From contig NZ_JBEXAC010000002.1 of assembly GCF_040567655.1 (NCBI RefSeq), positions 2,816,906-2,880,905 on the forward strand: a stretch of 64,000 nt of DNA, given 5' to 3'. Below the pieces are notes generated by a model. It worked only from the letters and a program-made list of their open reading frames with translations, made no database searches and had not been told where the DNA came from. This DNA is from Chitinophaga sp. H8. GTDB lineage: Bacteria; Bacteroidota; Bacteroidia; Chitinophagales; Chitinophagaceae. The position numbers were made by a program, and so were the translations under genes. Shown here in pieces: positions 23,653 through 32,432 of this stretch. Within the stretch, counting starts at the first letter, position 1. The number at the start of each line of letters is the position of its first letter.

Positions 23653-24399
23653 TCAGGATATATATCCGAAGGCTTTCAGAAACTCCTCTTTCTTGCGCCT
23701 GGCCACAGTAACATAGTTTCCATTTTGCATCTCAATCTGCCCGCCATCCCCACGGATATAACGCTTGATGTAATTGAGATTGATAATATGAGAATGGTGG
23801 GTACGGAAAAAAGTCAGCGCAGGTAATAATTCCTCAAAATCTTTGAGGGTACGGCTGGCTAAAAAAGGCGGATGATTCACAAAGTGAATGAAAGTATAGT
23901 TGCTTTGGGCTTCCAGATGAATGATGTCGGCGGTATTGAAAAAAAGCAACCCATCCATGGAAGGAATGGCGATTTTACTGAGGTGATACCTGGATAATAA
24001 GTTTTGCTGCAGGATCTCCAGCTTTTTTTCTGTTGGTTCCTGGGCTTCTTTTTTTACCCTTTCAATAGCCGATCTCAATTCTTCTATGTCTACCGGCTTT
24101 AGCAAATAATCAAATGCCGCATATTTAATCGCTTTAATGGCATATTGGTCATAAGCCGTAGTGAAAATAAGGTGGAAGCGTTTATCCTGTAGCTGGTTCA
24201 GCATTTCAAAACCACCCATGCGCGGCATTTCAATATCCAGGAAAACGATTTGGGGTTTTAAATCTTTAATCAGTTTCATGCCTGTTTCCCCATCTGCGGC
24301 TTCACCACTTAACTGTACTTCGGGGCAATAGTCGTGCAGTTTTTCACGCAGGGCAATACGCCCTTTTTGTTCATCATCTATGATTACAGCTGTCAGCAT
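23653..24399 (-). CDS. LytTR-family response regulator
   Basis: A 248-residue two-component regulator. A receiver domain occupies residues 1-120, with acidic residues DDE at 8-10, the phospho-acceptor Asp near 55 (FLDIEMP) and Lys near 105 (LLKPVD). A LytTR DNA-binding domain occupies about 140-245, including IHLEAQSNYTFIHF and the late segment FFRTHHSHIINLNYIKRY. The ATG shares a base with the stop of the upstream histidine kinase (TAATG), so the two are translationally coupled. LytTR regulators of this type act on membrane-bound cues sensed by their partner kinase. Confidence 0.95.
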   Translation of the reverse strand: MLTAVIIDDEQKGRIALREKLHDYCPEVQLSGEAADGETGMKLIKDLKPQIVFLDIEMPRMGGFEMLNQLQDKRFHLIFTTAYDQYAIKAIKYAAFDYLLKPVDIEELRSAIERVKKEAQEPTEKKLEILQQNLLSRYHLSKIAIPSMDGLLFFNTADIIHLEAQSNYTFIHFVNHPPFLASRTLKDFEELLPALTFFRTHHSHIINLNYIKRYIRGDGGQIEMQNGNYVTVARRKKEEFLKAFGYIS

Positions 24400-27300
24400 T
24401 ATTGTATGTTTAAACGTACCTGTATTTTTGTACCCGTTGCTATGCCATTTTCTTTCAGATCAGTGACCACCACTGAGGCATTAGCCTCTTTGTTGAAAAA
24501 CCGGACCCTGTCCTGGCTCATTTGCATACCATAGGAATTTCCGTTCATGGAGGTAGGCTTTTGTGCTTGTCTGCCCACCCCATTATCTTCAATGATATAT
24601 TCAATGTATCCGGGAAATTTTGAAACTTTAATCAACAGGGTACCCTTATTATCAAGCCGGTTTTTTAGCCCATGTAAGATAGCATTTTCAACATAAGGCT
24701 GTACAATCAGCGGAGGCACTTTATAATCATCCTGCAACAATAATTCATCAGCCTGTATGGTGGCCGTAAATTTATTTTCATACCTGAGCTTTTCCAGGTC
24801 TATATACAGTTGTAATGTGTCCAGGTCTTTTGCCAGTGTAACGGTATGCTGTTTTGAGCTGTCAAGGATATTACGGAGCAGCTTGGCAAATTTATTCAGG
24901 TATACGGTGGCGTGATATTTATCGTTACTCTGGATAAGTGCATCAATACTATTAATGCAGTTAAAAATAAAATGTGGATTCATCTGCGCTCTGAGTGCCA
25001 TCATTTCTGTTTCTGTGATTTTCTGTTTCAGTGCAGCTTTGTAACGGATATTACCGATCCTTTTTCTTATGATCCAAAAGGTAATACCTGCTACAATCAG
25101 CAATACACCGATGCGGAACCACCATGTTTGCCACCAGGGAGGCTGAATGATAATTGCGAGCATGGTTGTCCCATTGCTCCACTTGCCGTCACTATTGGCG
25201 GATTGTAATTGAAAGTGGTACCTGCCTGGTGGAAGACTGTTGTAGCTGGCGGTATTATTATTTTTATAATTTACCCAGCTATCATTAAGTCCTTGCAGCC
25301 GGTAGGCAAACTGGTTTTTATTATGATTGGAAAAATTGTTTACTGCAAACTGTATGGTGATGGAATTTTGATGATGGTTTAGTGTAAGCGTGTTGATTTG
25401 AGAAGGCGCTTTATTTAAAGTCCAGGGGATACCATTTACCAGTATTGCAGTTATAAGCGGGTCAGGACTAAAGGTATTTTCCTTCAAAAGTGATGGCTTG
25501 AATTGGGTAATGCCACCTACGCCACCGAACAAAAAGGAACCGTCTGTTTCGGTAAGTGTACAGGCAGTGTTGTATTCAAGAAAGGATAGTCCGTTATCCT
25601 GATCGTAGTGCTGCATAACATAATTGGCAGGATTAATCCGGTACAATCCGGTGTTGGTACTCACCCAAAATAATCCGGAGCTGTCTTTCTGGATTGCATA
25701 ACATACATTGGAAGCATTTGCCTGATTAATGCTGATGTGTTTTTTTACTTTTTCTTTTTCAAAATCGTACACCACAATTCCATTATCTGTTGCCAGCCAG
25801 AATAAAGTCCCATCGCGTAGCAGATACCTGGTATAAGCAGCCAGCTTTTTCACAGATTCAATTACTTTGAATTTTCCCCTGACATAATCATACTTTATAA
25901 GCCCGCCTCCCTCAGTACAGATCCACAGGTTTTTTGATTCATCTTCATAAGTATACCTGCCTATATACGCATACGATTGAAGTAGTGTATCCTTACAGGA
26001 ATACCATCTTTTTTCTTTCAGGGAAAAAAATACGGGGCCGTTTTCACCTGTGATAAAAAGACTGTCTGCATATTTCAATTTATGCACTGTATAGAGCTTT
26101 TTGGTGGTCAACAGATTTTTCTCTTCGAAGTAGCGGAATTGCTGATACTGATTATCCAGCTGCATCAACCCTCCCCAACTGGCTATCCAGAGATTACGGT
26201 CGTCATCCTCTGCAATACTGTAAACCGTATTATTAGCTGCCCCAAATCTGGCAATGCCGGGATAACTGTGAAATCGGGAGGAATCCACTTCCCATTTTAT
26301 AAGCCCTTTGTTCTGTGTGCCAATGAAATGGTGTCCATCCTTGGTTTTAAAAAGGGTAAAAACCATATTGTCCGGTAAGGATGCTGTATTTAATGGCTCA
26401 TTGCTCAAAGAACTGAACTGGTATTTCAGTGGATCATATTTCGCAATACCTCCGCCGCTAAGTCCACACCACATCAATCGTTGTCTGTCCAGGAACAGAT
26501 TGAGTACAAAGTTTTTTCCGGGAGTACGGTTATCATATTTGTTGTGCCGGGCAGTTTGTATCGCACCCGAGTGAGGGTTGTATTGTATGATGCCATCTCC
26601 CCGGGTACCTATCCATAAATTACCGGCAGCATCTCTTGCAAAGGATCCAACACCGCTGCTGGTTGCCTTAAACAGATGAATGTTGGCAGCATCTGTTACA
26701 GGCTCCGTAATATAATAGCATCCTGCTGTTAAAGTGCCAATCCAGAGCGTACTATCATAAGAAAACAATGTTTTTATTTCAGGAAAAGCATGTTGTGGCA
26801 GCAGGGGCTGTATCTGATAGTTTTCTTTTTCCGGAATCAGGTGAAATAAATGCTGTGATACAGATACAAGGATCTTCCCTTTATGCAGCACAATACTGCT
26901 TACGCCTGCATTGGTTGCTGCATTATTAAAGAAGGTTTGCAGGGTGCCTGTCCGCGTATTCAGCTGCAGCAATCCTTTGTTATAAGTAATAAACCAGTAT
27001 TCATGTGCTTTAAAGCTGACAATAGTTTTAATAGGCACTGTTTCCAGCGGGCTGGCAGCAGGATACAATTCACTGATCTTTATTAAGGCATCTTTTTCCG
27101 GATGATAGATACATGCACCACGGATGGTACCTACCCATAACAATTTTTCGTAAGTGTCGAAAAACAGGGAGGTGATATAATTGGAAGGAAGTTTTTTACC
27201 GGTCGGATGCTGCGGTAAAAAAACTTTGAATTGTTTCCCATCATACCTGTTAAGTCCATCCTGTGTTCCAAACCACATAAAACCTGCGGCATCTTGTGTG

Positions 27301-27437
27301 ATAGCAAAGCAACTGTTTTGCGAAAGACCATTTTGAGAGGTGTAGTTTTCAAAAAACAAGTCCTTTGATTGAGCTGTCAATAACTGATAACTCAATAAGG
27401 TAAGGAAAACCAGGGAGTATCTGGATAGGCAATTCAA
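24399..27437 (-). CDS. Two-component sensor histidine kinase with beta-propeller and Y_Y_Y domain
   Basis: A 1012-residue sensor. A signal peptide (MNCLSRYSLVFLTLLSYQLL) precedes a large periplasmic region of two-component regulator propeller repeats (GFMWFGTQDGLNRYDG near residue 52, then repeated LWIGT-type blades to about 690). A Y_Y_Y-type domain near 700-775 has QFAYRLQGLNDSWVNYKNN, and a membrane span lies near 790. The kinase core is of the His_kinase/LytS type: LRAQMNPHFIFNCINSIDAL, whose His is the phospho-donor, then ENAILHGL and DNGVGRQ in the ATP-binding domain. It acts with the coupled LytTR regulator. Unlike hybrid Bacteroidetes systems, the receiver is a separate protein. Confidence 0.95.
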   Translation of the reverse strand: MNCLSRYSLVFLTLLSYQLLTAQSKDLFFENYTSQNGLSQNSCFAITQDAAGFMWFGTQDGLNRYDGKQFKVFLPQHPTGKKLPSNYITSLFFDTYEKLLWVGTIRGACIYHPEKDALIKISELYPAASPLETVPIKTIVSFKAHEYWFITYNKGLLQLNTRTGTLQTFFNNAATNAGVSSIVLHKGKILVSVSQHLFHLIPEKENYQIQPLLPQHAFPEIKTLFSYDSTLWIGTLTAGCYYITEPVTDAANIHLFKATSSGVGSFARDAAGNLWIGTRGDGIIQYNPHSGAIQTARHNKYDNRTPGKNFVLNLFLDRQRLMWCGLSGGGIAKYDPLKYQFSSLSNEPLNTASLPDNMVFTLFKTKDGHHFIGTQNKGLIKWEVDSSRFHSYPGIARFGAANNTVYSIAEDDDRNLWIASWGGLMQLDNQYQQFRYFEEKNLLTTKKLYTVHKLKYADSLFITGENGPVFFSLKEKRWYSCKDTLLQSYAYIGRYTYEDESKNLWICTEGGGLIKYDYVRGKFKVIESVKKLAAYTRYLLRDGTLFWLATDNGIVVYDFEKEKVKKHISINQANASNVCYAIQKDSSGLFWVSTNTGLYRINPANYVMQHYDQDNGLSFLEYNTACTLTETDGSFLFGGVGGITQFKPSLLKENTFSPDPLITAILVNGIPWTLNKAPSQINTLTLNHHQNSITIQFAVNNFSNHNKNQFAYRLQGLNDSWVNYKNNNTASYNSLPPGRYHFQLQSANSDGKWSNGTTMLAIIIQPPWWQTWWFRIGVLLIVAGITFWIIRKRIGNIRYKAALKQKITETEMMALRAQMNPHFIFNCINSIDALIQSNDKYHATVYLNKFAKLLRNILDSSKQHTVTLAKDLDTLQLYIDLEKLRYENKFTATIQADELLLQDDYKVPPLIVQPYVENAILHGLKNRLDNKGTLLIKVSKFPGYIEYIIEDNGVGRQAQKPTSMNGNSYGMQMSQDRVRFFNKEANASVVVTDLKENGIATGTKIQVRLNIQ

Positions 27438-27510
27438 GCAGCAACTTTTATATTAAATTACAACGAATACAGTTAAAAGCAACGGATACCCGGATATTCA
27501 TTGTGCTACC

Positions 27511-28050
27511 TTACTTAGCCAGCTGATAATACTTCCTTACTGCTTCGTAATCAGTAAAATCAATAGGAGGGAGGACATTAGCTAACCTGCCACCAGGAAC
27601 TACGCTATTTGCATAAATCCGGATCACCTTAGCTTGTGCATAGCTTTCTCCGGGACCTGTTTTGTCAATATAGAAATTGACTTTATTACTGACATATCCC
27701 ATGCTGACACGGTATTGTGTTGCACCACCTATACCTGAGCCGGGAAGAAAATACCAGCGCTCCAACGGTTGATAGTAAAGATATACGAACCATTGTGATC
27801 TGTTCATCGTGTCCAGAGTAGTGGTTACCTGTAAATTAACAAATCCGGCAGCCAGATTTTGTACACCATAGGTATATTGTTTTACATTGGCATTACCGGC
27901 AATACCCTGAGGACCTTGTGGACCCGTTGCTCCATTTGCACCATTGGCACCGGTAGGTCCTGCTGGCCCTTGCAACCCGGCAGGTCCAGGATCTCCTTTT
28001 TTACATGCCATAAAAACGAATAGTAGTAAAGGCAAAAGGTATGCTTTCAT
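27511..28050 (-). CDS. Collagen-like lipoprotein
   Basis: A 179-residue lipoprotein. The signal (MKAYLLPLLLFVFMAC) has the lipobox cysteine at residue 16. Residues 19-53 are a collagen-like Gly-X-Y run (for example GPAGPTGANGANGATGPQG). The remainder is a strand-rich domain ending in a Tyr/Lys-rich helix. Such proteins are surface or periplasmic; collagen-like repeats often mediate trimerisation. It is monocistronic, just upstream of and opposite in direction to tRNA-Gln. Confidence 0.82.
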   Translation of the reverse strand: MKAYLLPLLLFVFMACKKGDPGPAGLQGPAGPTGANGANGATGPQGPQGIAGNANVKQYTYGVQNLAAGFVNLQVTTTLDTMNRSQWFVYLYYQPLERWYFLPGSGIGGATQYRVSMGYVSNKVNFYIDKTGPGESYAQAKVIRIYANSVVPGGRLANVLPPIDFTDYEAVRKYYQLAK

Positions 28051-28266
28051 ATCAGTTTTTTTAAGTGTGTAGTATAATCAGATCGTAAACAATGTAGCTA
28101 TTGATCAGACAGTTAATGCTTTTTGGATAGTACCGGCTTTTGGGAAACTTCTGGTAAAGTTGCAGGAACGGGATATAATATGAAGGTAAGATTTAGCTGT
28201 TCACAGCAATGAATGAGCCAGCGGCGGAAAAATAATCGCTTGCTGGCGGAAAATCACCGGTTTTTT

Positions 28267-28296
28267 TTGGACGTTTAAAAAAAATGTATAATTTCG
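28267..28296 (+). promoter_or_regulatory. Promoter of tRNA-Gln(TTG), Bacteroidetes type
   Basis: TTG at 28267-28269 (-33), 19 bases, then TAATTTCG at 28289-28296, one mismatch from the TAnnTTTG -7 consensus. It ends 17 bases before the tRNA. Confidence 0.6.
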
Positions 28297-28313
28297 CCGT
28301 CCCAAATAATGAT

Positions 28314-28384
28314 TGCCCGATAGTATAAAGGTAGTACGACAGTTTTTGGTACTGTTTGTCTTGGTTCGAATCCAGGTCGGGCAA
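28314..28384 (+). tRNA. tRNA-Gln (anticodon TTG)
   Basis: The full cloverleaf can be drawn. The acceptor TGCCCGA pairs with TCGGGCA, and the anticodon stem is ACAGT/ACTGT around TTTTGGT (anticodon TTG, reading CAA). The T arm is CTTGG-TTCGAAT-CCAGG, with discriminator A and CA following. The 5' end is at 28314. Confidence 0.95.
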
Positions 28385-28394
28385 CATGCAGAAG

Positions 28395-28419
28395 ACCCAC
28401 TCTTTGAGTGGGTTTTTTT
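28395..28419 (+). terminator. Terminator after tRNA-Gln(TTG)
   Basis: ACCCACTC-TTT-GAGTGGGT stem with a run of seven T residues, 10 nt after the tRNA. Confidence 0.85.
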
Positions 28420-28617
28420 ATTGAAAAATCAACCAGCATAAGATAGTAATTTCCTGGTTACCTATAAAGGACTGCTTTTGCAATCAGCCAGGAAGTGCTT
28501 TTGGAAAGTATGCATCTTGAAGAATAAAGCGGTAAAGCGTGCGGTTATTCCCAGTTTCAGAAAGCCCTTCCCAATTGTTCAGATAAACCATAACCGGGAG
28601 TTACTGGTGGAGAGATA

Positions 28618-29943
28618 TCATAACAGGAAAAGAGATAACACATATACGATTACTAGCGTGGTAATCCCCATCAGTACCGTTGCTACAGAGTATACTTTTA
28701 ACATAGCTTTCATTTCCAGGCCGGAGAATTTGGAAATCACCCAGAAATAGGCATCATTAGCATGGGATATCATCATAGAACCACCTCCTAATGCCAGCAT
28801 GCAAAGCAATCTGCCGGTTTCGCTATCCAGGCCTAAGGCAGGCAGCAGTGGCTGGATAACGGAGGCCGCAGTAATGATTGCTACCGTGGAAGACCCCTGC
28901 GCTGTTTTTAGCAGGGAAGCCAGTAAAAAAGGAAATATTATCCCCAGACTACCCAGGTGCAGTGCTTCGCTAAAGTGTTCTCCAATCCTGGTGCCGGCCA
29001 ATACTGCCCCAAATGCCCCACCTGCACCTATAATCACTAATATACTGCCGGCTTTTTCTACCGCTTCTGTCATCAGTTGTCCGGTGGTATGACGGTCCCA
29101 TGCAGGTGCACTTAAGAAGGCCAGTATTACGCCAATCAGTAAAGCAATGACCGGATTGCCCAGCAAATGGAAAAGTGTACCTGCGCCGGAGGCAGATTTT
29201 TCCATATCACTGAATGCACCTATAGCAATCAGCACAATAGGTACCAATACGGGTAGAAAAGCTTTCCATACGGGCATGTCCGGTATTTCCCGGGATGTAT
29301 GGACCTCATCATTATCTCCTGCCTGGATTTTACTCCCTGCATAATGTGCCCACCAGCAGCCTACGATAGTAGGCAGAATAGCGACTGTTATCCCGGTGAG
29401 GATTAATTTACCCAGGTCAGCACCCAGGATACCGGCAGCAGCGGTAGCGCCGGGATGTGGCGGAATCAGGCAATGTACGGCATATAAGCCAGCGGCCAGT
29501 GATACAGACATTGTAATAATGGAAATGCCTGTACGACGGGCTACAGATTTATTTAAACCACTTAATACAATATAACCGGAGTCGCAGAAAATGGGAAGTC
29601 CTACTATAAAGCCGGTAATGCCCATAGCGGCAGCAGCAAACCGTTCGCCTACCAGCCGGAGAATAAAAGCGGCCATCACCTGTGTGCTGCCGGTATGCTC
29701 CAGTATTACACCAAGCATAGTGCCTAACACGATAATGAATCCAAGGGATTTCAGGATATTGCCGAACCCTTCTTTCATGGCAGTGATGATATCGTTCACC
29801 GGCAACTGAACGCCTAGCCCTACTACAAAACAAGCCAGAAACAGCGCAAAAAAAGCGTGTACACGATATTTCGCAGTCAGCAGCACAATCAATGCAATAC
29901 CTGCTGCTAATGATAGCATTACCTGTAAAAAAGCAGTGGTCAT
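28618..29943 (-). CDS. GntP-family gluconate:H+ symporter
   Basis: A 441-residue polytopic membrane protein of the GntP/gluconate transporter family, with about 12 hydrophobic segments and typical signatures: GFGNILKSLGFIIVLGTMLG near residue 55 and FCDSGYIVLSGLNKSVARR near 120. The C-terminal half has GSSTVAIITAASV near 350 and ALGGGSMMISHANDAYFW. It imports gluconate or related sugar acids. The ATG at 29943 is used; the frame extends upstream only through a TTG start. Monocistronic. The substrate is inferred from the family. Confidence 0.92.
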   Translation of the reverse strand: MTTAFLQVMLSLAAGIALIVLLTAKYRVHAFFALFLACFVVGLGVQLPVNDIITAMKEGFGNILKSLGFIIVLGTMLGVILEHTGSTQVMAAFILRLVGERFAAAAMGITGFIVGLPIFCDSGYIVLSGLNKSVARRTGISIITMSVSLAAGLYAVHCLIPPHPGATAAAGILGADLGKLILTGITVAILPTIVGCWWAHYAGSKIQAGDNDEVHTSREIPDMPVWKAFLPVLVPIVLIAIGAFSDMEKSASGAGTLFHLLGNPVIALLIGVILAFLSAPAWDRHTTGQLMTEAVEKAGSILVIIGAGGAFGAVLAGTRIGEHFSEALHLGSLGIIFPFLLASLLKTAQGSSTVAIITAASVIQPLLPALGLDSETGRLLCMLALGGGSMMISHANDAYFWVISKFSGLEMKAMLKVYSVATVLMGITTLVIVYVLSLFLL

Positions 29944-30017
29944 GGGAAAGATTTGTATACACAATATAACAAGACTAATATAATTCCCATAGATAGTAAT
30001 GGCTTTAAGTTTATTTA

Positions 30018-30044
30018 TTGGAAAAAATAAATTATATATATTTG
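30018..30044 (+). promoter_or_regulatory. Possible promoter of the YiaAB gene
   Basis: TATATTTG at 30037-30044 matches TAnnTTTG exactly. TTG at 30018-30020 lies 16 bases before it, shorter than the usual 18-20, so the -33 assignment is doubtful. Confidence 0.4.
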
Positions 30045-30136
30045 GCGGGTGTTGTGTTAACTGTTGTGATGTACTGTATAAATGTTTGTTGAAAATAAAC
30101 CTGTTTCCTTTTAATCAGTTCTAAAATAAAAAGTAA

Positions 30137-30559
30137 ATGAAACAAAAAACGTCAAGTGCTTTTGTCGCAGCGTCCTGGATTGCATTGTTTATTGGCGTGA
30201 TAGGCTTTAATGTAGGGCTTTGGAATGCCGAAATGCAACTCAATGAAAAGGGTTATTATTTTACCGTTTTAATGTATGGGTTATTTGCTGCCGTTTCGGT
30301 ACAGAAGTGTGTACGTGACCGTTTGGAAGGGATTATGGTAACGGATATTTACTATGGTCTTAGCTGGGTATCCACACTACTGACTATCATTTTGCTGATA
30401 GTAGGTTTATGGAATGCTACACTTTTACCTAGTGAAAAAGGATTTTATGCATTTGCATTTCTGTTGAGCATCTTTGGTGCCATTGCTGTACAGAAAAATA
30501 CCCGCGATAATCAGGCGGTTAAAGACGCTACACCTGAAAAGGATGCAGAGGCTGCATAA
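30137..30559 (+). CDS. yiaA: YiaAB-domain membrane protein
   Basis: A 140-residue inner-membrane protein with four spans arranged as two YiaAB repeats. Each repeat has a GLWNA motif followed by an EKG(Y/F)Y(F/A) turn ([16 protein letters not shown] and [17 protein letters not shown]). Each repeat ends with a VQK segment (VQKCVRD, VQKNTRD). Function of the family is unknown. A clear hairpin terminator follows at 30,578, shared with the convergent phosphodiesterase-like gene. Confidence 0.88.
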   Translation: MKQKTSSAFVAASWIALFIGVIGFNVGLWNAEMQLNEKGYYFTVLMYGLFAAVSVQKCVRDRLEGIMVTDIYYGLSWVSTLLTIILLIVGLWNATLLPSEKGFYAFAFLLSIFGAIAVQKNTRDNQAVKDATPEKDAEAA

Positions 30560-30577
30560 GATAGATCAACTTATGAT

Positions 30578-30620
30578 AAAAAAAGACGGGATAGTGTTTC
30601 AAACTATCCCGTCTTTTTTT
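30578..30620. terminator. Bidirectional terminator
   Basis: A 15-bp perfect stem (AAAAGACGGGATAGT and its complement) with a 7-nt loop and A/T runs on both sides, between the YiaAB gene and the last gene of the - strand SusC/D operon. Confidence 0.9.
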
Positions 30621-30637
30621 ATGGTGATGAAACAATA

Positions 30638-32383
30638 TTATTTGGTAGTAATTAAGCTGGGCACCCATACATGACCATCCAGTTGCCAGGCCTCGTTTGG
30701 TAAAATACGCAGCCAGCTGAATATTTGCTGAGGGATATCACGGCCGCTAGGTACCAGTACTTCCAGGAAGGAAGAGGCCGGAGGACAAATCAGTGTACTA
30801 AAAGCATCCCAGGTATAAGCGCCAGGTGCATGTATTTCAAAATCATGCGCCAGCTGGCCGTTATCTCTGAAAATACTCCCACTGCCGTCAGTACAGGGCC
30901 AGTACCCGATCAGATAATTTATATAAGGGTGATCATCCGGTATGCCTATCGTACAGGCATTACTTTTTATCGTGTTTTCGTCTAAAGGTGTTCTCCATAT
31001 ATGTACATCTGCAATGTTTACATCTGCTGCCTGGTTTACTGATCCGGGTAAGAAGCCCATGGTTAATGGAGCTGTAGTGTTGATATCACCATGATCAGTA
31101 ATGTCTTTTTCCTCACCTGGCTTTCCATCCGTAAATGTTTTGGTATATCTCCGGCCGTCCCGCCTATATATGGTAGCTGCTATACTATGCCAGGTACCAT
31201 CACTGATATCAGCACCTTTTGCCTGAATATTACCACGACCTGTTTTTCCAAAGTTGATCATCCAGTACCTGCTCTCCAGAAACATTACCCAACCGGTAAC
31301 CCCCCCGTCAAAAGAAGCACGCTTGCCCAAAATAGAAGGGTAGGTGAAATAATAATCGCCATTAGGTCCTGGATTTACTTTTACTTTCATCTCTACTGTA
31401 AAGGAGGTGGTATCTCCAAAATTGTAATCATCTACTCCTGTGGTATTAGGCACTGTGGCATTCACCGCGTCCGCGTCCCGGCCAAATAATCTCACCGATT
31501 TTCCGGCAAACCGGGTACCTCCAAAGGGGCGGTCAATATAATTGAGCCTGTAATTGGGAGAGTAATAGATCGTAAAAGTGTTTAAGGCCGGATCGCTGAA
31601 AATAGTTTTATCATCCTTGGCAGGATCAATAGGATATTTACCTCCTTTGGAAGATGCAATTACTACCAGCCACCGTTCATTTTTGAAGTTTTTACGTGTC
31701 TGCATGGCCGTAATGATATCCCCAACCTGCTTATCAAAATGCTCAATAGCCTGTTTGTAAGCAGCACGGGATATATCAAATCCTGCTTGTACCCCGGCTG
31801 TTTCTACCGCATGAAACTGCCCCATAATAAGCCCTACACTGTCTTGCTTCAATTCATTTACCACCGAAGTGGTTACCGCATCATCATTGTTCAGCACTTT
31901 TTTCTCATCTGCACCGGTCAGTAATTTCTCAGAAAGTCCTGCACTGGCAGTATAAGCTGTAATCCGGTAAGTAGGATAAGCTGCTTTTACATATTTGAAA
32001 ATGGAAGGGTACTGGTCCAGGTGATTGCCATTATAGTCGTCGCTCACCACTCCATGTTTTGTTTTGCTTACACCTGTCAGCATATCAGCCCAGGAGGAGG
32101 CCTGTGTATTTAATGAATCGGTAAGAGTATTCCAGCAGTATAGGGCGTTATCCGTAAGGGTAGTAATGTTGGGCACATAAGCATCTCTTACGGCCTCTCC
32201 CCGCGCACCATCCACTATGAGGTAAATAATCTTGGGAGGGCGGCCATCGTTGCCGATACTATCCTCCAGGTTTACCGGTGCTTTTACATAGTCAAATCCT
32301 TTATTGCAGGCACTCCATATGCAAGGCAGCCCTGCCAGCAAAAGCAGGTACCCTTTCCATTTTCCTTTTTTAATATTGCTCAT
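30638..32383 (-). CDS. Lipoprotein with phosphodiesterase-like and LamG domains (DUF4983 type)
   Basis: A 581-residue lipoprotein (signal peptide with LPCIWSAC, lipobox Cys near residue 26). An alkaline-phosphatase/type I phosphodiesterase-like domain covers roughly 50-290: KIIYLIVDGARGEAVRD near residue 52, TQASSWADMLTGVSKTKHGV near 95. A LamG/concanavalin-like domain covers about 320-470, and a C-terminal DUF4983-like part follows. The usual metal-binding Asp/His set of active alkaline phosphatases is only partly recognisable, so enzymatic activity is uncertain. It is the last gene of the operon that starts with SusC at 45,820. Confidence 0.78.
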   Translation of the reverse strand: MSNIKKGKWKGYLLLLAGLPCIWSACNKGFDYVKAPVNLEDSIGNDGRPPKIIYLIVDGARGEAVRDAYVPNITTLTDNALYCWNTLTDSLNTQASSWADMLTGVSKTKHGVVSDDYNGNHLDQYPSIFKYVKAAYPTYRITAYTASAGLSEKLLTGADEKKVLNNDDAVTTSVVNELKQDSVGLIMGQFHAVETAGVQAGFDISRAAYKQAIEHFDKQVGDIITAMQTRKNFKNERWLVVIASSKGGKYPIDPAKDDKTIFSDPALNTFTIYYSPNYRLNYIDRPFGGTRFAGKSVRLFGRDADAVNATVPNTTGVDDYNFGDTTSFTVEMKVKVNPGPNGDYYFTYPSILGKRASFDGGVTGWVMFLESRYWMINFGKTGRGNIQAKGADISDGTWHSIAATIYRRDGRRYTKTFTDGKPGEEKDITDHGDINTTAPLTMGFLPGSVNQAADVNIADVHIWRTPLDENTIKSNACTIGIPDDHPYINYLIGYWPCTDGSGSIFRDNGQLAHDFEIHAPGAYTWDAFSTLICPPASSFLEVLVPSGRDIPQQIFSWLRILPNEAWQLDGHVWVPSLITTK

Positions 32384-32432
32384 TTTAACCTGAATTTGTA
32401 AATGAATAAATGTGGATCCAAGAATAGCCTTA

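Noticed and set aside
28314..28384. tRNA-Gln(TTG) as the integration site of the conjugative element.
   Set aside because: Elements that use tRNA 3' ends lie downstream of the tRNA. Here the tra segment lies on the 5' side with chromosomal genes in between.
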